From: Owenia fusiformis
Taxonomy: Eukaryota; Annelida; Polychaeta; Sabellida; Oweniidae
Reading direction: 5' to 3'
Assembly (NCBI GenBank): GCA_903813345.2
Contig: CAIIXF020000008.1
Coordinates: 19,082,822-19,146,821 of the forward strand
Length of the DNA stretch: 64,000 nt
Below the pieces are notes generated by a model, which saw only the letters and a program-made list of their open reading frames with translations, was not told the origin of the DNA and did no database searches. Below, one piece after another: positions 57,401-64,000 of this stretch. Each line of letters starts with the position of its first letter. The first letter of the stretch is position 1. The translations under genes were made by a program, and so were the position numbers.

Positions 57401-60400
57401 CAAGGTTATATTGTTGTCTGGGTAACCAGTAACTGAGTGGGGGTTTTATAGGGGGTATTTTCCTTGATTTTAGGGCGTGTGAATCTTATCCTGCAGGATG
57501 CCAAAACCGTAGATGTTTGGTCGATGGAAAGATGGCCGTGTTGTTTACTGAAGTCTTTTTATATCTTCTGAAAAAGGACTAATTACACTGGTATCTTTCT
57601 ATCGATGAATCCCCTTTGCCCAAAATATCAACAAATTAATCCACATGTACGGAGGTCATTCATCATATAATTTATCCTAAATGAAAGATTAAAATGAACT
57701 CCTTGAGTTGAGTTGAATTTTTTTTCTCTTCCATCATTTGCAAGAGATATTCAGTAGATGCAAGACAGACTTAGGATGAGGAGACATAGTTAATGGAAAT
57801 TTAAGTACAAAGTACACCTATATGAATGGCCACTGTAGTGATACCTTAGTGACATTTGATCTACTGCAACTGTACGGGGTGTACGTGTAGCTTCCCATAA
57901 TCGAGAGAAATATGCAGGATAAATGTTTAGGGATAAGCAGTACAAAGTAGATTTTCTACATCGATTTTGTGAAGCTACGGCTACTATACAGCTGCCATAG
58001 AGAAAATGTGACTGAGGCTTAGGGAACAATATCCATAAATACAAGTACAGGTTTATCAAATCCCAATTTCTATATGCTTCTACTACCATTACATTTGTCT
58101 GATTTAATTGAGTTTGTGCTGAAATTGCTTGCTCAGATGCTGCTGTATCTGTGAAAGATGAATCCTAAATAGTCAGAATTTATTCAAATTTTGCTTGGTT
58201 CATAAATGATTTAATTCAACTGAGCCATTCAAAAATTGAATTTCTCCCGGCTGTTACGAGGGGTTTATATAGTTTATCACATATGTTTAGATTAAGAACA
58301 TGTTGCAACATGCGTAACAGCAAAAACTATTCTTGAAAACTATATGCACCATGCTTTTTTGTGTTTTTGCACCAAATTTCTTGGATTTTACTTTTTATTT
58401 CTTTAATCATTATCAAATACTTCAAAAATAAAACTTTCATTAAGATTGAAATAAAATTTTACTATTCATTCAAGTTTTAGGGAGAAACTGATATTTTAGC
58501 ATAAAATTATTTCAAATTATATTTTTACACATTCAATGTACTTATAAATATTATCATGTTATTTTTCACCCTGTACATAACAAGTGTGACCAACTCATTT
58601 TATCATCGTGATCATTACAGTGACTGATCTAGAAATAATTTTATTACAAAAATCATGAATCACCCTGTGTATTACAGCTATCTGGAACTCATACTTATAT
58701 TTTGTACAACCCTGTCATCTGGAATTTATTACTAAAATTATGTATCACCCTGTAGATTACAGACATCTGTAACTCATGTATTATATTCCATGTACTTATA
58801 TTAAATATCATTTCATTACAGGCCTCTGCAATGATGAAGCCAGCAGACTCTGCCAGTGAAGCAGATGGACAGCCTCAGAATGTTGAAGGTCAACAATACG
58901 TGGAGGCAAAGTCCTATATCATGCTAGAAATAGACCTATTACAACCTTTAGTACATAAACGCCCACCAGAGGAGCTTGCACAGAGAGTTGCTGAATACAT
59001 ACCACCAAGACCACTCTTCCCAAAGCGTACCAATGGCGCAGAAAAGGTTAGCATGTAAACCTGCTTCAAAAACCTGATTTAAGAAGTTACAATTTGTTCA
59101 TTGGTAGTTAGTTCATTTGTAAGTCTGAGGAGCTGCCATTCACTGGTGTTGTACTTAAAGGTTATGTAAATATTGTGAAATATGCCTGAGTTCTGCCATT
59201 ATTGGATGACCTTGAGAGGCTCTATATTTGGGCAAGAAGGAAAGCATATTTCAAGTTATAGTGACATAGTCATAGTGCATTACATACCTTTATTCTCATG
59301 GCAACTTTGTGTTTTATAGGTTGTGGAGGATTTGTACATCGAGTATATTTTCTTTTATAGGCAGTGGAAGATTATCACAATCAGATAGCTTCAGTTGCAG
59401 ATCTGGTCTTAGAGGAATTCAGGTAAAAATTAAAGGAGTCTCTTGGATAATTAGGGTATTGTCATGCAGTCCTGCCACCTTTAATGAATTAAGAGGTAGT
59501 TGGTTGAATTATCCCATTAAACATACTTTCAATTTTACAGCTTTTGGTTGACAAAGGTTAATGCAATAGAACTGGACAAAGACCATTTTGCTAGATAATG
59601 GATTATAATTATCCCAACGAACGAAGTTCGTTAGGGATATAGTGAAGCCCTCCGTCCGTCTGTCCGTCAGTCAGTCAGTCAGTCAGTCAGTCAGTCAGTC
59701 AGTCAGTCCGTCCGTCTGTCCGGAAGATAACTCAAATACTAGTTGACAGATTTTCTTCATATTTAGTGGAAAGATGTATATTGGTGAATAGTTTTACGCA
59801 AAAAAAAAATTTTTCAAGATGGCCGCCGCTTTAAAAATGACGGAACTTTTTCGCAAAAATCATAAATTTTTCATTCTAAACCAAAGTAATTAATATTATT
59901 GTTTGAAATTTTGGTAGTGTATTCACAACATTTATTTCACATATATTCCGCGTTTTTCATCCTGACCCCCAGGGGCCATGTATGGGGGAACAGGAAAACA
60001 GAAATTTTCGCTAATTTTTAGATCTTTCTGAAGTATAGCTTTATTATACTCAAATGAAAGGCAATTAAGAGTAGATTGCAAATATTGTATCTTTTTTCTG
60101 ATTCGAGCCTCGTAAAATTCAAAATGGCCGTCTAATGTACGATTTCGCAATAATTTTTCGATCCCTTCAAAGTATGGCTATATTATACTCAAATTGAAGG
60201 AATTTTGGAGTAGATCACAATTATGGTATTATTTTTCAGATTTGTACCTCAGAAAATTCAAAATGGCTGCTTTGCAGGAATTCGCAATTCTAAAATCTAA
60301 TTTTTTCATTTTCAACCAAAGTAATGAGTATAATTGATTGGAATTCGGTAATTAATATTTTGTTCGTTGGGATTTGCTACTCCGCGGAGTTGCCGTTATT

Positions 60401-63400
60401 TTTATCTTTGAAATGTGACAATATTTTGGAATAAAATATGCATACACCATTAAGAAATTTAACGAAGAAGATGCATGTACTGGTGAATAACAAGATGTTT
60501 TTAACACCTCTACAAATTATTGTTTTTATTTGAGTTGTGTGCGGTTTGGAGTCGCTTGATCACTACTTTAACCCAATATGTTATATCAATTATTGGGTTT
60601 ACATGATTTCAACATAATTCTTACAGACACATTAGTTAATCTATCTCAATTTAATACTATATTCTTATACCGAAGGGGTCCCTATCGCTAAGATATATAT
60701 TACAATAGACAATATATTCTATATATGTTTTTACTTACTTTAGTTGCAGTACATTAACCTGTTCATTACTTTGGTTGGTGCTGGGGAGGCTGGTGGGCTT
60801 TCCATGCTATGAGTTCACAAACTGATTCCCGCCAATGTAGTCACGTGACATTTCATCCTTATAGCATGGTCTATATAAATTAACTCACCTATGCACTTGT
60901 GCCATCTATACATCACTTACGGGATAGATTTAACTGTATGAATATCTAGTGATCTGAGGCAACTCCAAAACACATAAATATTTATATTTCATATAAGTCA
61001 TATGTCTTATTTTTTACATGTAATCATATGTGTCATTTAAAGTACAGTTATAAAAAATGTCTGCAGTACCTGGGAGTTAGTCTATATATACTGAACAAAA
61101 ACACATGAGTTTTTGCAAATGCTTGTCTATCTGGTGAATATTGGGGTATGGTAATATTATGATGTTTTTTAGCCTACCCTGAATATAACCTTAAAGACGC
61201 AATTTGAAAATATGGTTAAATTATGTAATTTCAGGGAATCATTTGGTGATGAACTTAGGGCAGGTAATGCCCCACTGACAACTGACTCAATGGAGGCAAG
61301 GTAGGGCTGAATCAGTCATAAAGTGGACACAACACATAAAAAAATAATGATAATTCTTTAACATGATTATACTTAGGTGGTTCAAAAAGTTTTGCAGTTG
61401 ATTCCATAACTTCAAGGAAAATAAGACTTTTACAATGAAACTTGGTATACATATGTGTTATACATTTATACATTATATGTCAAAATTTGGGACCTCAATT
61501 TTGATTGGTTCAGTGGAGCAAAAGGAAGCGCGTCTTGCAGCATCTAGGTTTTGCAGTTGATGCCATAACTTCAGGGAAAATAGGACTTGTACAATGAAAC
61601 TTGGTATACATATGTGTTATACATTTATACATTATATGTCAAAATTTGGGACCTCAATTTTGATTGGTTCTTGAGATATGGTTGCTATGGTAACAAGAGT
61701 GGTGGATACCATGTTCAACCCGAAATTATGTTTTTCCAAATAGTTTTCTTGCTTGAATGAACTCTTGTAAAGTGGCAATTAGCAGGTGTAAGTGTCTTTG
61801 GGTGGCTATTTTTCTTCAAATTCTTCAATTTTTCCAATTGTCTCTATGACATCACAATAGACAAGTGACACGATAAGTTCCTTTGTGATGTATACTGTCC
61901 AAAACCCAGTTGAAAAATTGAGATTGAAAAGTGAGGAAATTTTGAATTTTTTTCCAAAATTTTCAAAATGGCAGATGTTTCCACACCAACCAAATTGATG
62001 AAATGGAAGCATAGAAATCTGATACAGTGCATGGTTCAAAATGGCAAGACTTTCAGGGAGCATTTGGAAATGATGCCAAAACGTATCCAGAAATTGCCTA
62101 GATGCTGCAAGACGTGCTTCCTTTTGCTCCACTGTGAGGAACTTTGGAACCCACTTTGCTGCAACATACCGCTTTTTCAAGATCTTTGTGACAATTGTAT
62201 GGCAGGACGCCTTAGATATATCCAGTAAATCACTTATTTCCTCTAATGAAATATGTCTGTCCTTTGAATTTGAAGAAAAATAGCCACCCAAAGACACTTA
62301 CACCTGCTAATTGCCACTTTACAAGAGTTCATTCAAGCAAGAAAACTATTTGGAAAAACATAATTTCGGGTTGAACATGGTACCAACCACTCTGGTTACC
62401 ATAGCAATCATATCTCAAGAACCAATCAAAATTGAGGTCCCAAATTTTGACATATAATGTATAAATGTATAACACATATGTATACCAAGTTTCATTGTAA
62501 AAGTCCTATTTTCCCTGAAGTTATGGCATCAACTGCAAAACCTAGATGCTGCAAGACGCGCTTCCTTTTGCTCCACTGTGAGGAACTTTGGAACCCACTT
62601 TGCTGCAACATACCGCTTTTTCAAGATCTTTGTGACAATTGTATGGCAGGACGCCTTAGATATATCCAGTAAATCACTTATTTCCTCTAATGAAATATGT
62701 CTGTCCTTTGAATTTGAAGAAAAATAGCCACCCAAAGACACTTACACCTGCTAATTGCCACTTTACAAGAGTTAATTCAAGCAAGAAAACTATTTGGAAA
62801 AACGTAATTTCGGGTTGAACATGGTACCCACCACTCTGGTTACCATAGCAATCATATCTCAAGAACCAATCAAAATTGAGGTCCCAAATTTTGACATATA
62901 ATGTATAAATATATAACACATATGTATACCAAGTTTCATTGTAAAAGTCCTATTTTCCTTGAAGTTATGGCATCAACTGCAAAACTTTTTGAACCATCCA
63001 AGTACATAATAAAACACTATACATTAATATCTCTTTCAAATTGAAAAATGAAAATGCTTGAAAGTGTTATTTGGAAATGGTCTCAACATAACTTACTGTC
63101 AGAATACTCCAAAATGCCATGTTGGTTATTTTCCAATAGGTGGCTATACTGACTTTTACATCTTTACATCAGCTTACGATTTAAATTTTTCATTTTAGAC
63201 GCCAAGGGCTCCTGTACTCTCTCAATGCAAGTGGTAAATATTTTGCATTCAAAGAGAGGCTGAAACATTCAGTCGTCAAGATAGTTCGTGAAAAATATCT
63301 TAGAACGACAAGCTTTGAAGACAAAGATCAACTACAGGTAAAATATCTTTGTTATTATGAAGACACTTGATTTGTTTTTAAATTAGTTTTTACTTACATG

Positions 63401-64000
63401 TAATTTCAAATTGTTAAATGTAAATTATCTCGTTATATATTGTATATATTGTTATATTTTAAATCTATAGAGTTCTATTTGTAAATGCCCCTACATGTTT
63501 TTTTTGATTGATGAGAAGAATCTCTAATGCTTTCAACTCTTGAGGTTGTATTCTTCATGGTTCAAGTATGATTCATTGAAAGATAATAATTTTAATGTGG
63601 TTCTTGATCTGTATTCGTTTGCTAACAAATTGTAATGTGATATCGTCATTTTTAGTTGATGAAAATGGGAGGGTGTTCGGCGGTTAAAGCCCCTTGGCCA
63701 AAAATTCTTTCAAAAGCATGCAGTTTTTCACCATTCTGAGCATTTTCAGTGATTTTGGGCCAAAGTTGTCAAATGTGAACCCACCTTGAACTTTTCGAAA
63801 AGTGAACCCCCCTTGACAAAAGCTGGCAATGAGCCTGAATGTTGTGTTTGTTTACATCTGCAGGCTTTCCTGAGTGAGTTATATGTCTACCTGGTGGATC
63901 AGATGCATGTTGGTCTTGGGAAGGTGTTGTCTATAGAAGACCAGACTCCAGTACCAGAGCCACTCACTGACTCTGCTCAACTTAAACACTTTGCCAGGGA
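39495..64000 (+). CDS. CFAP70: Cilia- and flagella-associated protein 70, N-terminal ~764 residues (19 exons, continues right)
   Basis: CFAP70 (TTC18) is an axonemal outer-dynein-arm-linked protein of motile cilia and flagella. Exons: 39495-39569, 39904-40090, 40620-40718, 41155-41237, 41661-41837, 42344-42471, 42831-42980, 43907-44070, 45089-45150, 48266-48394, 50347-50472, 51660-51791, 54905-54985, 57239-57307, 58822-59046, 59361-59422, 61235-61300, 63199-63337 and 63863 onward. Phases agree at every join. Family blocks seen: [21 protein letters not shown]-like [53 protein letters not shown] with [46 protein letters not shown] and [11 protein letters not shown]. The TPR repeats lie beyond the window. 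The start follows acceptor CTTTTAG and matches the family's short N-terminus. Exon 50347-50472 has weak splice sites. Exons 10-14 encode a Ser/Arg/Lys-rich linker longer than in vertebrates. Confidence 0.95.
42545..42685 (+). repeat. Fragment of the CAGGCCCGTAGCC MITE family
   Basis: Shares AAAAAAATTCCAGGTGGGTTCAC, CCAAAATCACTTGAAAAGTG and GGCATGATTTTGAAA with the element at 31898-32093. The ends are decayed. It is intronic in CFAP70. Confidence 0.65.
43174..43550 (+). repeat. Tandem duplication of a ~190-bp segment
   Basis: Two direct copies begin TATAATAATATTTCAGC and run through GAGAAATTTATTTTATTAAA, GTCATTCATACATA and TGCATTGCATTATATGACC. They differ by only a few percent. Each carries a TATTTCAG acceptor-like motif, but no coding exon follows. 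Confidence 0.85.
44163..44385. mobile_element. MITE with TGATCTCCCCAG ends
   Basis: The left end ATGATCTCCCCAGGATTTT is mirrored by AATGCTGGGGAGATCACTG at the right. The interior repeats CAGGTGGGTGCAA four times. It lies in a CFAP70 intron. Confidence 0.75.
44666..44850 (+). repeat. Family P repeat fragment
   Basis: Starts TATGTCACCACAAGTTGTGACATATTG, the hairpin start also seen at 14172, then GTCTCCAA and a GACATTTTGCATGTTAATGCC block also seen near 40865-40890. The 3' end is not resolved. Confidence 0.55.
45455..45825. mobile_element. MITE with ~90-bp inverted repeats
   Basis: ACACGCGGTACAAACTTTGAC, TTTGAATTTTTGACCTACC and TTGAAAATCAAGGATTACG at the left recur inverted at the right (CTTGATTTTCAAGCAGCTGG, AATTCAAATTAACAGTCG, GTTTGTACCGCGTGT). 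No coding capacity. It lies in a CFAP70 intron. Confidence 0.8.
45900..46295 (+). pseudogene. 3' end of a decayed LINE
   Basis: From about 45959 a frame of about 55 codons ends at TGA near 46125 with a Phe-Ile-Lys...Arg-Arg C-terminal pattern ([12 protein letters not shown]) typical of LINE ORF2 ends. A short 3' UTR ends with AAAACTAAAACTAAAACT at about 46270-46290. No catalytic region remains. The clade is not identifiable. Confidence 0.5.
46300..47640. other. CFAP70 intron, nothing recognised
   Basis: AT-rich DNA. A short frame at 46319-46531 resembles no known family. No repeat ends or RNA genes were found. Confidence 0.4.
47665..47790 (-). repeat. Probable LINE 3' end fragment
   Basis: On the - strand a GGGTATAAGCATCACC stretch leads to GAATAAAATTGAAATTG and AATTGAATTC. 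This is similar in layout to the tail of the LINE at 7069. It is too short to classify. Confidence 0.35.
47925..48116 (-). mobile_element. 5S rRNA-headed SINE (SINE3-like)
   Basis: On the - strand, 48116 to about 48007 reads as a near-complete 5S rRNA: GATCATATCACGTTGAA, TCTCGTCCGATCACTGAAG, TTAAGCAATGTCGAGC, then TTAGTACTTGGATGGGTGACC and TGGGAATACC, in native order. This includes the internal promoter region. It runs directly into a tail (47995-47925) with GGTATTGCTCACTTTCATTG, shared with the tRNA-headed SINE at 27595-27923. The A-rich end is an AATACAAAAAAAAG run. It lies antisense in a CFAP70 intron. Confidence 0.85.
48395..49685. other. CFAP70 intron, nothing recognised
   Basis: AT-rich intron sequence. 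A short repeat of TGATGAATACTTTCT-type units is at 49535-49605. No gene or clear mobile element ends were seen. Confidence 0.4.
49690..49825 (+). repeat. Fragment of the CAGGCCCGTAGCC MITE family
   Basis: Contains GGGGGTTCACTTTTCAAAAA, CCAGGGGGGGGTTCAC and CAAAATCACTTGAAAAGTGC, as in 31898-32093 and its relatives. Confidence 0.65.
50698..51642. mobile_element. MITE-like element with internal long palindrome
   Basis: At 51028-51180 a near-perfect hairpin has arms of about 65 bp (ATATTTCATTCTATGG...GCATGTATTGCCCG and its inverse). Farther out, TTTGATTGGTTAAGATGATACATG at 50716 pairs imperfectly with the inverse of CATGGTACTGAATCAGCCAATCAAA at 51590, suggesting TIRs. The element ends just before the CFAP70 exon at 51660. 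Confidence 0.55.
52068..53995. mobile_element. MITE with ~50-bp TIRs, split by a rolling-circle-like element
   Basis: The left end (GGGCAATATAGTGAAATATTGGACCGAGGGCC) is the inverse of the right end (GGCCCTCGGTTCAATATTTCACTATATTGCCC). The insert at about 52151-53668 separates them. Two copies of a block with AGATATATTCAATTAGTATT (53715 and 53900) lie in the remaining interior. Confidence 0.75.
52151..53668 (+). mobile_element. Rolling-circle-like element, dispersed copy
   Basis: Starts TTATTAGACTACAGATGTAAATCTGGAGTCTATT and ends with ATCTGGAGTCTG, the TTGAAC/GTTCAA hairpin and CTAG at 53665-53668. It matches units 1 and 2 of the array at 781-3671 throughout, including the TATCC tract and the GGCTTATTCTGGATGACTC end repeats. 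It is in a CFAP70 intron. Confidence 0.65.
53996..54900. other. CFAP70 intron, nothing recognised
   Basis: No gene, RNA gene or element ends were seen between the MITE and the exon at 54905. Confidence 0.4.
55086..55350 (+). repeat. Family P start and 46-bp tandem repeat
   Basis: TATGTCACCATCAAAAAATGGTAAC at 55089 is a family P hairpin start. It is followed by about four units of 46 bp (ACAGATTGTTACAGTTTTG, TTACCAAATGCCATAACAG, TGTCTGTA) at 55165-55346. The units are almost identical, so the expansion is recent. Confidence 0.8.
55363..56490. mobile_element. 1.1-kb element with TTAAGA target duplication and TCCCGCGAA repeats
   Basis: The ends are CAGAGCTGTCAA and TTGACAGTACTG (inverted), flanked by TTAAGA on both sides (55357-55362 and 56491-56496). 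Both subterminal zones are crowded with TCCCGCGAATTT-type motifs in direct orientation (about ten copies). The centre encodes no recognisable transposase. The superfamily is not settled. It lies in a CFAP70 intron. Confidence 0.75.
56925..57075. repeat. ACAGT/ATACAGT microsatellite
   Basis: Runs of AGTACAGTACAG, GCAGTACAATACAG and similar units. No coding value. Confidence 0.85.
57800..58060. repeat. Repeat also found inside family T copy 3
   Basis: Shares GTAGCTTCCCA, GGGATAAGCAGTA, GTAGATTTT and TTTTGTGAAGCT with 6740-6860. GTAGCTTCC and GAAGCTACGG are inverted, so it may be a small foldback element. Confidence 0.5.
58070..58815. other. CFAP70 intron with weak internal repeat
   Basis: Three diverged blocks of about 60-70 bp with ATCACCCTGT, ATTACAG and TCTGGAACTCAT/TCTGTAACTCAT occur at 58655-58790. 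Nothing else was recognised. Confidence 0.4.
59608..60400 (+). mobile_element. HINE/Helentron-like repeat, family C, short copy
   Basis: 5' end TCCCAACGAACGAAGTTCGTTAGGGA (palindromic), CCGTCCGTCTGTCCG and a (GTCA)n tract at 59668-59706. The 3' end has GTTCGTTGGGA, the inverse of the 5' arm, then hairpin GCTACTCCGCGGAGTTGC. Both ends match the copy at 22569-24849. The interior is under half as long and mostly different. Confidence 0.65.
60401..61230. other. CFAP70 intron, nothing recognised
   Basis: AT-rich sequence with an ACCCAATATG..ATTGGGTT inverted pair near 60575-60600. No gene or element was defined. Confidence 0.4.
61806..62297 (-). pseudogene. Mariner-type transposase fragment, N-terminal HTH only
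   Basis: The first 70 or so residues are a helix-turn-helix DNA-binding segment of mariner style ([20 protein letters not shown], then [14 protein letters not shown]). After about residue 75 the frame shows no DDE/DDD catalytic motif, so it is a truncated remnant. A second copy of the same N-terminal segment lies at 62741-62529. Both begin with MSLGGYFSS, which is sequence from the terminal region read through. Confidence 0.75.
62529..62741 (-). pseudogene. Second copy of the mariner HTH fragment
   Basis: Almost identical to the first 68 codons of the fragment at 62297-61806, ending at AASR before the sequence joins an inverted terminal segment. No catalytic region. Confidence 0.75.
63685..63838 (-). 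repeat. Fragment of the CAGGCCCGTAGCC MITE family, reversed
   Basis: On the - strand it contains GGGGGGTTCACTTTTCGAAAA, GGGTTCACATTTGAC and TCAGAATGGTGAAAAACTGC, as in 31898-32093. It stops 25 bp before the last CFAP70 exon of the window. Confidence 0.65.

Larger units (their letters stand above)
61372..63002 (-). mobile_element. Rearranged mariner-like element with TA target duplication
   Basis: Ends CTTAGGTGGTTCAAAAAG (left) and CTTTTTGAACCATCCAAG (right) are inverted and flanked by TA (61370-61371, 63003-63004). Inverted arms of about 150 bp contain GTTTTGCAGTTGATKCCATAAC and GGTATACATATGTGTTATAC. Inside, the right half is a ~445-bp unit present twice in direct order (about 62105-62545 and 62545-62990), and the left half carries inverted pieces of the same unit. 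It looks like copies nested into or recombined with each other. It lies in a CFAP70 intron. Confidence 0.75.

Noticed and set aside
61968-62228. Plus-strand frame of 86 codons with a Cys-rich end, repeated at 62457-62672
   Set aside because: It is the opposite strand of the mariner transposase fragment.

Overview
This window is nuclear DNA of an invertebrate animal. It is AT-rich, its genes have many exons with GT-AG introns, and its introns are packed with DNA transposons, rolling-circle-like repeats, SINEs and non-LTR retrotransposons. The repeat types suggest a marine bilaterian (hemichordate, mollusc, brachiopod or similar). The sequence alone does not let me name the phylum.

Four host genes can be supported. 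(1) The 3' third of INTS2 (Integrator complex subunit 2) lies on the + strand at 12083-25875, in eight exons. (2) A single-exon class A GPCR lies antisense inside the last-but-one INTS2 intron, at 20296-21312. (3) DTD1 (D-aminoacyl-tRNA deacylase) lies on the - strand from 38641 to 29012, in six exons, and converges on INTS2. (4) CFAP70 (TTC18), a cilium/flagellum protein, lies on the + strand from 39495 to beyond the right edge, in nineteen exons here. DTD1 and CFAP70 are divergent and share a short promoter region with NRF1-, ETS- and CCAAT-type motifs. All splice sites and phases were followed by eye; the frames join without a break.

The rest is almost entirely mobile or repetitive DNA. 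Positions 590-12000 hold a tandem repeat family split by a head-to-tail array of four rolling-circle-like elements, then a nearly intact LINE (7069 to about 10800, - strand), then a short-period satellite. The INTS2 introns carry a hAT-type element with an 8-bp target duplication, several foldback MITEs and two large families with Helentron/HINE-like ends. The DTD1 introns hold a foldback element with a minisatellite core and a broken LINE with RNase H, itself interrupted by a TTAA-flanked MITE. They also hold a zone of CAATTG-centred palindromes around two tRNA-like modules. The CFAP70 introns hold a 5S-rRNA-headed SINE, nested MITEs, a 1.1-kb element flanked by TTAAGA, and a rearranged mariner-like element.

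The observations most worth checking are these: a 51-bp in-frame minisatellite that has multiplied a splice donor of INTS2; two SINEs with different pol III heads (tRNA and 5S) but the same tail; a natural empty site that shows how the rolling-circle-like array inserted; and a common end architecture in three repeat families unrelated in sequence.
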